NCBI GenBank assembly: GCA_016718875.1 | Contig: JADKBL010000025.1 | Location: 1-53,749 of the forward strand | Reading direction: 5' to 3' | From: Bacteroidota bacterium | Lineage (GTDB): Bacteria > Bacteroidota > Bacteroidia > Bacteroidales > VadinHA17 | DNA length: 53,749 bases | Part shown: positions 24,474 through 32,288 of the stretch, piece after piece | Layout of the letters: every line of letters begins with the position of its first letter | Position numbering within the stretch: position 1 is the first letter of the stretch | Translations under genes and position numbers: made by a program | Notes under the pieces: generated by a model | What the model was told of the DNA's origin: nothing | What the model saw: the letters and a program-made list of their open reading frames with translations, nothing else | Databases searched by the model: none

Positions 24474-26901
24474 ATGAAAAAGTCAGTTTTCTTCCTGTTT
24501 CTTTCATTTCTTGGTTTTAGTTTATATTCTCAGAATCATAATGAGATAATATCCGGATTGCTGACCCGTATATCTGAAAAACAACCTGCCGATCAGATTT
24601 TCATTCATACCGACAGAAATCTATATAACACCGGAGACACAATCAGGTTCCAGGCATTTATCAGGGACAGACAGACAGGTGTAATTGAAACACCAAGCAT
24701 TTCACTCTTTGTTCTTCTGCTTAACTCTGACCATGTTACAATAGACAGTGCCAGGTTCAGAATAAGCTATTCAACAGCGTCAGGCTGGCTTAAAATACCT
24801 GAGATTACCGCTCTGGGTAATTATTCAATACTGGCATATACAAGTGACCAGATGAATTACAGTCCTGAATTTGCTTTCAAAACGCCAATAAGAATAGATA
24901 AGATAGGATCAGTACATAGCGGGACTGATTCCCTCATTGTGCAGTCGCAATCAGCAAGCGATCTGAGGTTCCTTCCCGAGGGAGGAACATATATTTACGG
25001 TATAAGGCAGAGGCTTGCATTCAATGCAGTAACATCAACCGGGAAAAGTGTTAAGGCAAGCGGAGATATTGTAAACCAGGATGGGAAAAAGATCACTGAT
25101 TTTAAATCTGGGCCTTATGGTCCGGGAGTTGTGGAATTCACTCCAATTCAGGGCGAGACTTATTATGCCAAACCTGTTGAAGCAGAATTCGGTAATATCA
25201 GCTGGCCACTTCCCGATCCTGAAAAATCAGGTGTTTCACTGAGGGTGAATAATACAAGGTCAGGATCAGTTGACATTGCAGTAAGCGGAAACGGAACCGG
25301 GGGAAAAGATTACTTCCTGACAGTCACAATGAACAATATTTTAATATTCTCAAAAGATATTAAGCTTGATACTCTGTTCAGTGCAAGGATAAAAACAGCT
25401 GAGATCCCTGCCGGCACTGCATTTGTCACACTGTATGATAATGAATTGAATCCGGTAGCTGAAAGAATGATCTTTCTGAATGCAGACCGAAAGATGAAAG
25501 TTCAGATTGGTGTTTCAAAACCAAGTACCAGACCCGGGAGTGAAACAGAACTGACAATTAATACGACTGATGAAAAGGGGAATAACATAAGCTCAATTAT
25601 TTCAGTCTCGGCAATAGATTCATCCCTTGGATTCTATAATGGTATTCCCTATTCTGACATTGAATCACTATTTCTTTTTGATAATGAGTTTTACAATAAC
25701 CTTCCGCAAAGTATCAGATGCACAGGATTAAAAAATGCTGACAATAAAACCATCGACCTTTTAATGATGACTTACGGATGGAGAAAATACACACTGAAAG
25801 AGACTGCAATGGTCATGCAGGAAAAGAGAAAGGACAATTTTGATCATCTGAAGATCAGCAACCCGGGAAAAGACAAGAAAGGCAGGGAAGTGATCAATAT
25901 CTTATCTCCTGAAGGCGGAGAGATATTAACACTCAGGTTAAATGAAAATATGGAAACATTGCTGCCCTTTGATTCACTTGATGTTATGGCAAGGCAGATC
26001 ATGATACTTCCTGATGATGATCCTGCACGTAATTCAAATCCTGTAAATATTGAATTCCCTGAAAACAGGGAATATGCTGACAGTGCAAAGCTGATGAAAA
26101 CGGATTCCTCTTATTTCGAACCGGAATTTGTTTATGCAGGCAATGAAACCTCACTATTTAATCCTGACAGTTCAATAATGATTGATGCAGTGACAATAAA
26201 AGGAACCAGAACAAAACCAACAGAATATGTTGATAAAAACGCTCAACAATTCAAGTATGCAGGGGCATATACTTTGTACAGCAAAGATTTTGAATTTGCA
26301 CAAACTTTTGAAGATATTCTTTATAAATTAAATGCATTTTCAGAATTGATAAATGTAAAAAGAAATAGTTCTGCGTACAATTCAATTAATGACTAAAGTA
26401 ATTGGTAAAAGTGATTATGAGTACCCTGCATTAGTAGTTGTCGATGATGTTCCTATTTACAAAAGACTTATTCACCTATCGCACAAATGCCTGCCTCAGA
26501 TATAGCTTCAGTAACTGTTCTAAGAGGTTCACAAGGATTTTCAAGGTATGGGAAAATGCAGCAAATGGAGTTATAATTACAACAAAACAGGGAACAGAAT
26601 AAATGGAATAATTGATCCCAATGATAAACCTGAAGCTGTTGATAATAACTTAAAGCAGGTCAGAATCTTCCGTTCAGAAGTTGAGTATTATATTCCAACT
26701 AAGGAACAGGTTGAAATAGTACCCGAATATCAGTTCAGACCAACATTGCTCTGGAAGAGTGATGTTTATCTGGATGGGTCTGGTCCGGTATTATTCAAAT
26801 ACCCCAATAACATGGGAAAAGGAACTGTTATGATATTTGTCAATGGCGTGTCGATGACAAATCTGGTGGGATCTGGAAGATCCAACTATATTGTAAAATA
26901 G
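24474..26901 (+). pseudogene. MG2/TonB-plug outer-membrane protein, copy C (plug region broken)
   Basis: Start ATG at 24474, the same MKKSVFFLFLSF signal peptide as copy B and the same bases before it. The frame is whole for about 640 codons through the MG2 domain (HTDRNLYNTGDTIRF), the middle and the MMTYGWRKY motif, then stops at 26396 because of several indels around 26335-26400, with more single-base losses near 26460 and 26550 and a three-base loss near 26575. The last part (26548-26901) is open again and encodes the plug end (EVEYYIPTKEQVEIVPEYQF). The first 130 bp equal copy B base for base, while other patches differ, so the copies look like gene-conversion mosaics. A truncated 640-residue product lacking the plug could still be exported. 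Confidence 0.85.
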
Positions 26902-27050
26902 ACAGGTAACATGTCAATAGGTGCCTGTATGGTTTATCCTGTTTTGGATGGAATGCAGTCCTGCATAAAGTCACATTAAAACGATGAAAATCAAAAAAAT
27001 ACTGATAATAAATTCATTTCAAATTCGTTAATAGTCAAATACTCCTGACT

Positions 27051-27795
27051 TTGGCAATTAAAACAAAGCATATCACTCAAACAATCTGGATCATAACCTT
27101 AATGATTGTTCCGCTTTATGGATGTGAATATGATTCCTCTCTAACAAATGATGTCACAGGACAAATAGATACACTTGTCGACATTGACGGTAACAAATAC
27201 AATACAATTGGAATCGGAACTCAGATCTGGATGCAGGAGAATCTTAAAGTAACACATTTAGCAGATGGTTCGAAAATTACTTTATTGGAACAAAATACAG
27301 ATTGGTTAAACAGAAATCTTAATATTGCGGCATACTGCTGGTATGATAATGATTCAATTAACAATAAACCGACTTATGGAGGTCTTTACAACTTTTTTAC
27401 CGTTGAAACAGGATTAATTTGTCCCACTGGTTGGCATGTGCCAAGCCAGGCTGAATGGAAAATGCTGGTGGATTATCTTGGAGGTAAAGAAGTCGCAGGA
27501 GGAAAATTAAAAGACTATTCCGGTAGTTACTGGACTTCTCCAAATCATTGCATTGAAAACAATTTTGGTTTTGTTGGCTTACCGGGAGGTTACAGAACAT
27601 CCAGAACAGGACTTTTTAATGGGAAAGGATATGGTGGAAGCTGGTGGGAGAACAGGATCTCAAAGGAAGACAGTTCAAAGTCATTAAAACTTTCAGTAGC
27701 AAGTTCTGAACACAATATTTCTGAATCCTATTTTCTAAAAAAATGAAGGTGCCAGTATCCGATGTGTTCAAGATGTAACAAATAAAAAACGCTGA
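27051..27795 (+). CDS. FISUMP-domain lipoprotein (frameshift near the end)
   Basis: TTG start; signal peptide IIWIITLMIVPLYGC-like segment with lipobox LYGC. Residues about 45-230 form the Fibrobacter succinogenes major paralogous domain: DIDGNKYNTIGIGTQIWMQE, NLKV, YGGLYNFFTVETG, CPTGWHVPSQAEWKMLVDYL and FVGLPGGYR. The domain should end with a 'SIRCV.D' motif; the first frame stops at 27746, but the next frame supplies EGASIRCVQDVTNKKR and stops at 27795. The cause is one extra A in the A7 run at 27737-27743. These lipoproteins are surface or secreted and often occur in many paralogues; function unknown. Either a sequencing slip or a mild 3' mutation. Confidence 0.82.
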
Positions 27796-27870
27796 ACCCA
27801 ACAGTTGGTAAAATAAGCGCTTTCTGCCCATGCCTGTAGGCGGTTATCCTGGATTAAAAAACATCAATAC

Positions 27871-27901
27871 TTGATATTTATACCAAAAATTGGTATTTTT
27901 G
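27871..27901 (+). promoter_or_regulatory. parD promoter with overlapping operator palindrome
   Basis: TTGA (27871-27874), 19-bp spacer and TATTTTTG (27894-27901) fit the Bacteroidota promoter. The perfect palindrome TACCAAAAATTGGTA (27881-27895) overlaps the -7 element, a placement typical of toxin-antitoxin autorepression. The parD start is 17 bp further on. Confidence 0.65.
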
Positions 27902-27918
27902 ATAAAAAATAATGAATT

Positions 27919-28170
27919 ATGGATAGAAATACTTCAATATCAATAGGAGACTATTTTGACCGTTTCATTAAAAGCAGAATATCTACAGGACGATATAAAA
28001 ATGCAAGTGAAGTCGTTCGGGCTGGATTAAGGCTTTTAGAAGAGGAAGAAAACAAGATAATGGCTTTGAGAGCAACTATTCAGGAAGGGATTGAAAGCGG
28101 AATTGCCCAGGATTTTGATCCTGATACCCATTTGAGTAAATTAAAAGCTAATAAAAACCTGAATGGCTGA
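27919..28170 (+). CDS. parD: ParD-type antitoxin
   Basis: 83 residues. The ribbon-helix-helix start NTSISIGDYFDRFIKSRIST and the motif GRYKNASEVVRAGLRLLEEEE are diagnostic of ParD/CopG-type antitoxins; the C-terminal part (IQEGIESGIAQDFDPDTHL) is the toxin-wrapping tail. It should bind the palindrome in its own promoter. The partner parE, starting 8 bp before the parD stop, is internally deleted, so the antitoxin now stands alone. Antitoxins left after toxin loss may still protect against related ParE toxins. Confidence 0.9.
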   Translation: MDRNTSISIGDYFDRFIKSRISTGRYKNASEVVRAGLRLLEEEENKIMALRATIQEGIESGIAQDFDPDTHLSKLKANKNLNG

Positions 28171-28254
28171 TTTAAAGTTTCAGAGAAAGAAATAGAAATC
28201 ACAAGAATTCTTCATGAACAAATGGATATTGAGAATAGATTAAAAGATAAATAA
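28163..28254 (+). pseudogene. parE: ParE toxin with most of the gene deleted
   Basis: The ATG overlaps parD in the usual way and begins MADLKF, but the frame stops after ten codons. From 28189, in another frame, the typical ParE C-terminus follows: EIEITRILHEQMDIENRLKD and a stop at 28254 ('RILH.RMD...'). The central 60-70 codons, with the catalytic-type core, are missing. This is an internal deletion that left both gene ends in place. Confidence 0.7.
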
Positions 28255-28281
28255 CCCCGCATAGCAAGAGGTAAGACTTCC

Positions 28282-29214
28282 TCACTTCCCCCCAACCTCC
28301 CTGACCAGATTCATCAGCTGCGCCCTGCTTCTGACATTTGTTTTAATGTAAATCCTGTGTGTATGGTCCTTTACTGTCTGTAGACTGATAAAAAGTTTCT
28401 CGGAAATTTCTTTGTTGCTTAATCCTTTGCAAATTTCACGAACGATATCCTTCTCCCTCGGAGATACCTCGAATTTGCTGCAGAACTCTTCAAAGGAGAG
28501 ATTGTATTCCTTGTCAGAGGCAGGTGCTATTCTTTCCATCCCGTATGTAATATAGAAAGGAAGAATTGTGTTGCCGCTGAAGAATGCCAGAATAAATAAT
28601 ATAGCAATATATGTCTGGGAGGTAAACAAAATGAGAAGAGCAGTTTGAATAATCATTACTATGAAAAGTCCTGCAGCCACTTTCTTCTTTTCCCCGGAAG
28701 TGATTCCGAAACTCTCTTTTCCTGAATAGAATATCTGCAAGGCAGCAGCAGCTGTATATATGAAATTAGCGACTAAGTAGTAATATTTTATCAGAGAGAG
28801 AGGTTTAACTGATTCAGCTCTGGTCGTGAGGTAACCGAGGATGATTATTACAATGATATTTATGAAAAGGAATCCCAGGACAAACCAGTTATTTTTCCTG
28901 CTGCCTGAAAGAACAGATGAAAACTGGAGCAGCATCATCCATGCAAACAGAACGAACGGAAGTCCCAGAATAAGGGCAATATCAGAGAACCTTGCAAATG
29001 CTTCGGCAGAAATATAAGGGGTTAAAAATGCCCTTATAAGAACCTGTCCCCATATACCGTAAAATCCGAAAGCATACAGGAAAACCTGGTAATAAAGCAA
29101 AGGTGATGAGAGCTCATGTTCGAACTTCTTCTGGAGCCTTGCAGAAAGAATTACTCCTCCCGCAGCCATTGCCACCGAAATTATAAATATGAGATAGACC
29201 AGATAAAGCAACAT
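28282..29214 (-). CDS. Membrane-bound LuxR-family transcriptional regulator
   Basis: 310 residues. The first 225 residues hold about seven hydrophobic helices (for example LVYLIFIISVAMAAGGVIL and IALILGLPFVLFAWMMLL) joined by short loops; the C-terminus (about 240-305) is a LuxR/GerE helix-turn-helix: SPREKDIVREICKGLSNKEI, SEKLFISLQTVKDHTHRIY, KTNVRSRAQL. No receiver or sensor domain is recognised, so the membrane part itself may sense a lipid, ion or stress. It is divergent from the membrane protein at 29399; the shared intergenic region contains three TACTNNAGTA palindromes, likely binding sites of this protein. Gene ends 27 bp from the ParE relic. Confidence 0.85.
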   Translation of the reverse strand: MLLYLVYLIFIISVAMAAGGVILSARLQKKFEHELSSPLLYYQVFLYAFGFYGIWGQVLIRAFLTPYISAEAFARFSDIALILGLPFVLFAWMMLLQFSSVLSGSRKNNWFVLGFLFINIIVIIILGYLTTRAESVKPLSLIKYYYLVANFIYTAAAALQIFYSGKESFGITSGEKKKVAAGLFIVMIIQTALLILFTSQTYIAILFILAFFSGNTILPFYITYGMERIAPASDKEYNLSFEEFCSKFEVSPREKDIVREICKGLSNKEISEKLFISLQTVKDHTHRIYIKTNVRSRAQLMNLVREVGGK

Positions 29215-29264
29215 GCTATAAAGTTATTAAAATCCCTTTAAATGGGAGGTTCAAATATAAATAC

Positions 29265-29321
29265 TACTAAAGTATTGTCCTTCATACTAAAGTAGGAAAA
29301 ATTAAATTCAATACTATAGTA
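29265..29321. promoter_or_regulatory. Three TACTNNAGTA palindromes in a divergent promoter region
   Basis: TACTAAAGTA at 29265-29274 and 29285-29294 and TACTATAGTA at 29312-29321, with starts 20 and 27 bp apart. All are perfect 10-bp dyads between the luxR-type gene and the membrane-protein gene. The spacing of about two DNA turns between the first two suggests cooperative binding of a dimer. Confidence 0.6.
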
Positions 29322-29398
29322 TGAAATCCATTAGGAAACCGGGGTTTACATTTGCTTCATAATCGTTAACCCGAGTATTAATTTAACTAAATAGAAAA

Positions 29399-30157
29399 AT
29401 GGAAACAAATAATGATTACACTCTGAAGCCTGGTTTCAGTAATGCATTCGGAGCAGGATGGCAGGTTATGATGAATAACTTCCTCAGGTTATTTCTGGTT
29501 GTCATAGTTCTGTCAATTGTAACAGGTCCTTATAAGTTTATGGATTTCAAAATGGATTCAGGTGATTTTCACGGAGCTCCCTGGAACTGGAACATGGATG
29601 ATGCAGGTAACTGGGAACATATGTTCGGACTGGCATCCCTGGGTCTTTTTGCGGCTTTCTTTGCTCTCCTGGCAGGACTTTATGTTCTGCTTGTAGCCCC
29701 TGTATTCCAGTATGGCGGAAAAATGATCTTTGTGCAGGCTGTAAGAAAGGTTAAGCCTGATTTTGAATATTTTATTAAAGGTTTTATGGAGAATTACCTT
29801 ACTATTATCCTCGCAAACCTTCTTGTGATAGCACTTGTTGTACTTGGTCTTTTTGCCCTTCTGATCCCCGGAATAATTATCGCATGTCGTCTGGCATTTG
29901 TCTCTTACATCGTAATGGACAAAAAGCTTGATCCCATTGAAGCTGTTGAGCTTAGCTGGAAAATGACCCGCGGGCACGGCTGGAAGATCTTCTTTATGGG
30001 ATTTGCATCCTTCTTTATAGTAATCTTTGGACTGATTCTCATGATTGTCGGGATCTTCCCGGCAATGATCTGGATATCCAGTTCCTTTGCAGCCTTATAT
30101 GAGTCGGTAAACCTTGAAAAGAACAAGCCTGTTGAAGCAGAAGTTGTTGCTGCATAG
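29399..30157 (+). CDS. Multi-pass membrane protein, probable target of the LuxR-type regulator
   Basis: 252 residues with about five to six helices: NFLRLFLVVIVLSIVTG, ASLGLFAAFFALLAGLYVLL, TIILANLLVIALVVLGLFAL, and FFMGFASFFIVIFGLILMIVG. The soluble loop at residues 50-75 is rich in Asp and Trp (GAPWNWNMDDAGNW). The segment DPIEAVELSWKMTRGHGWKIF resembles the repeated 'a...sw.l.kg....f' motif of DUF975 / glycerophosphodiesterase membrane-domain proteins. Function unknown. It is divergent from the LuxR-type gene with a 184-bp shared control region, so it is the likeliest regulated gene. Confidence 0.72.
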   Translation: METNNDYTLKPGFSNAFGAGWQVMMNNFLRLFLVVIVLSIVTGPYKFMDFKMDSGDFHGAPWNWNMDDAGNWEHMFGLASLGLFAAFFALLAGLYVLLVAPVFQYGGKMIFVQAVRKVKPDFEYFIKGFMENYLTIILANLLVIALVVLGLFALLIPGIIIACRLAFVSYIVMDKKLDPIEAVELSWKMTRGHGWKIFFMGFASFFIVIFGLILMIVGIFPAMIWISSSFAALYESVNLEKNKPVEAEVVAA

Positions 30158-30209
30158 GTAATTACGCTATATACCCCTTCGATAGGGAGGACAAAAAAGC
30201 CAAAATCCA

Positions 30210-30313
30210 TTAACCACAGAGTTCACAAAGAAAAACACAGAGGTCACAAAGGATTAATAATAACGATTTTACCTCTGTGTACTTTGTGAGAACTTTGTGT
30301 CCTCTGTGGTTAA
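30210..30313. repeat. CACAGAG/CACAAAG interspersed palindromic repeat, copy 3
   Basis: 104-bp element with perfect 11-bp terminal inverted repeats TTAACCACAGA / TCTGTGGTTAA, and inner complements TTCACAAAG / CTTTGTGAGAA. The best preserved of three copies in the window. No gene within; looks like a non-autonomous palindromic element. Confidence 0.8.
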
Positions 30314-30409
30314 AATTTACTTTTTCAACATTCCCGATTTTTTGGTACGCAATTTGCCACATAAACAAAAATTTAAGTATTTTTAACGTCTATTTTAAAC
30401 CAATTAAAT

Positions 30410-31402
30410 ATGAAAACAAGGGGATTATTTTTGCTTTTTGCTTTTGCACTTCTGATACCGGTAACTACATCTGCCCAGGTGGGGAATCTGCTTAAAAACA
30501 AGATGAATAAGGTGGTAAATGCCGGAGTAAAAACCGTTGATAAAGAAGTTGATGCCGAGATAGATACAGCTGTTAATAAAGAAGCTGATAAAGCAAAACA
30601 GAAGGCTGAAGCAAGGGAGGCAGAGAAGAAAAAAAGTGAGAATCAGCCATCTGCAGCAGAAGGATCCGGTGATGCCGGAGGAGATGCCGGACAGTCAGGC
30701 GGACCCGGTGCTATGGGTGCTTTGTTTTCAAATAAAGTCGATCTTAAATATAATGAATCATACAGTTTTACATCAAGGATGTATATGGTCTCCGAGACAT
30801 ATGATAAAAAGGAGACAATGAAAATGGATATGTATATCTATTACAGTGCAAATCATCCGAGTATGGGTGTTGAGACAAAATCGGTGCAGAACACTGAGGG
30901 TGAGACAGTTCCTGTTGTTGCAAATATGGTGATGGATGGTGAGAATAAGTGTTTCCTTATGCTCACGGATATGAACGGCATGAAAATGGGTATGATATCC
31001 GCAGTTCCCGAAGAAGGTGCTGAGCCAACTGACAAAAAAGGAAAGAAAGATACACCTCCTGTATACACAAAAACCGGTAACACAAGGGAGATCGCCGGCT
31101 ACAAATGTGATGAGTATTCCTATGTTGATCCTGATGATAATACTAAAGGAAAGGTATGGTATACAACCGACAAGAGAATTAAAATTGACAGACGCGGGTG
31201 GAAGAATACCAATATGAATACCTATTATCAGGCTCCACAGTTCAATGACGGCATAATACTCGCCAATGAAGCTTATGATGAAAAGGGAAAACCTACTATG
31301 AAGTCTGAGACAAAGGAGATAAATGAGAATTATCCTCACTCAATTTCTGTTAAGGGTTACTCACTTCGCCAGATGAAAATGGGAGAAGACAAGAAAAAAT
31401 AG
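30410..31402 (+). CDS. DUF4412-domain exported protein
   Basis: 330 residues with a signal peptide (residues 1-23, ending TTSAQ). A charged Lys/Glu/Ala helical stretch (about 30-75, KKSENQ) and a Gly-rich linker (about 80-100) precede a beta-rich domain of the DUF4412 type: YNESYSFTSRMYMV, MDMYIYYSANHPSMG, then GNTREIAGYKCDEYSYVD and GKVWYTTDKRIKID. The 'I.GYkCdeY' segment is the family hallmark and is shared with LolA/LppX-like lipoprotein-binding folds, but a carrier role is only inferred. Start ATG at 30410. Upstream lies the CACAGAG repeat; the MBL hydrolase follows after 52 bp. Confidence 0.78.
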   Translation: MKTRGLFLLFAFALLIPVTTSAQVGNLLKNKMNKVVNAGVKTVDKEVDAEIDTAVNKEADKAKQKAEAREAEKKKSENQPSAAEGSGDAGGDAGQSGGPGAMGALFSNKVDLKYNESYSFTSRMYMVSETYDKKETMKMDMYIYYSANHPSMGVETKSVQNTEGETVPVVANMVMDGENKCFLMLTDMNGMKMGMISAVPEEGAEPTDKKGKKDTPPVYTKTGNTREIAGYKCDEYSYVDPDDNTKGKVWYTTDKRIKIDRRGWKNTNMNTYYQAPQFNDGIILANEAYDEKGKPTMKSETKEINENYPHSISVKGYSLRQMKMGEDKKK

Positions 31403-31454
31403 CAGTCAACAAACTGATTTTAATTACTTTACTTGTTAAGTAATTTTCATTGAT

Positions 31455-32282
31455 ATGAGAATTTCCGGATTTTTATTACTCCTGTCCTTACTGGTAAATC
31501 CTGCTTCAGGTCAGGAGAAAAAAACAATTGACCAGATAAAGGAGCATAAAGCCGGTATCGCAGTTTGGTGGATAGGGCAGGGGAGCTGGATAATCAAGTC
31601 TGACAACCTGGTAATTTCGACGGACCTGTTTCTCGAAAACAGGGGAAGGATATCTCCCAGCCCGATTACACCTGATGATATTGCACCTGTTCTCGATGTG
31701 GCATTTATAACACACGGGCACGGAGATCACTTTGAGGAATATACAACAAGAATTCTTATTGAAAAATCGAAATGCATATTTGTTCTTCCGGAGAGCTGCC
31801 TTGAAAATGCAAAGAAATTTGGCATACCTGAAAACAGGATTGTCGTTGCGAAACCACGCGAACCATTTGAAATTAAGGGAATTAAAGTTGATCCTCTCAG
31901 GGCACTACACGGTAATGCAAATTTTGCTATCTATTATGATGCCAACCTTCAGGATTGCGGCTATCTGTTTACGATAGGAGGAAAAAGAATTCTTCAGCCG
32001 GGTGATACATACCTGCTCGAGGATCACCTCTTCCTGAAAAAGGTGGATGTGCTTTTCTTCTCACCTACTGAACATAATATGTATATCGATAATTCAGTAA
32101 TGCTCATCAATGCACTTGACCCTGAATATATCTTCCCTCAGCATCACAGCACAGTTGCCTTAAATGATGGCAACCGCTTCTGGGCCAAGGGATACCCGGA
32201 TGAGGTAAAGATCAGACTGTCGAAACCGCTTAAAGAGAAATATTTCATTCTCAAAACAGGTGGAATGAAGGAGATCAGGTAA
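31455..32282 (+). CDS. Exported metallo-beta-lactamase-fold hydrolase
   Basis: 275 residues with a signal peptide (1-19, ends NPASGQ). Metal motif FITHGHGDHFEEY supplies His87, His89, Asp91 and His92; further ligands are probably His in LHGNANFA, Asp in QPGDTYLL and His in FPQHHSTVAL. It is closest in pattern to the UlaG/YtnP-like beta-lactamase_2 group (VWWIGQGSWIIKS start). Acts in the periplasm or on the surface on an unknown ester, amide or phosphoester. It runs convergently to the helicase gene with 6 bp between stops; no terminator is visible between them. Confidence 0.85.
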   Translation: MRISGFLLLLSLLVNPASGQEKKTIDQIKEHKAGIAVWWIGQGSWIIKSDNLVISTDLFLENRGRISPSPITPDDIAPVLDVAFITHGHGDHFEEYTTRILIEKSKCIFVLPESCLENAKKFGIPENRIVVAKPREPFEIKGIKVDPLRALHGNANFAIYYDANLQDCGYLFTIGGKRILQPGDTYLLEDHLFLKKVDVLFFSPTEHNMYIDNSVMLINALDPEYIFPQHHSTVALNDGNRFWAKGYPDEVKIRLSKPLKEKYFILKTGGMKEIR

Positions 32283-32288
32283 GATCCT

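Noticed and set aside
26984..27031. Short frame starting MKIKKILIINSF as a start of the FISUMP lipoprotein
   Set aside because: It stops after 15 codons in a different frame; the signal peptide and lipobox follow the TTG at 27051.
30773..31339. 188-codon minus-strand frame opposite the DUF4412 gene
   Set aside because: Entirely antisense to a well-supported gene; composition rich in His, Ile and Cys as is usual for shadows.
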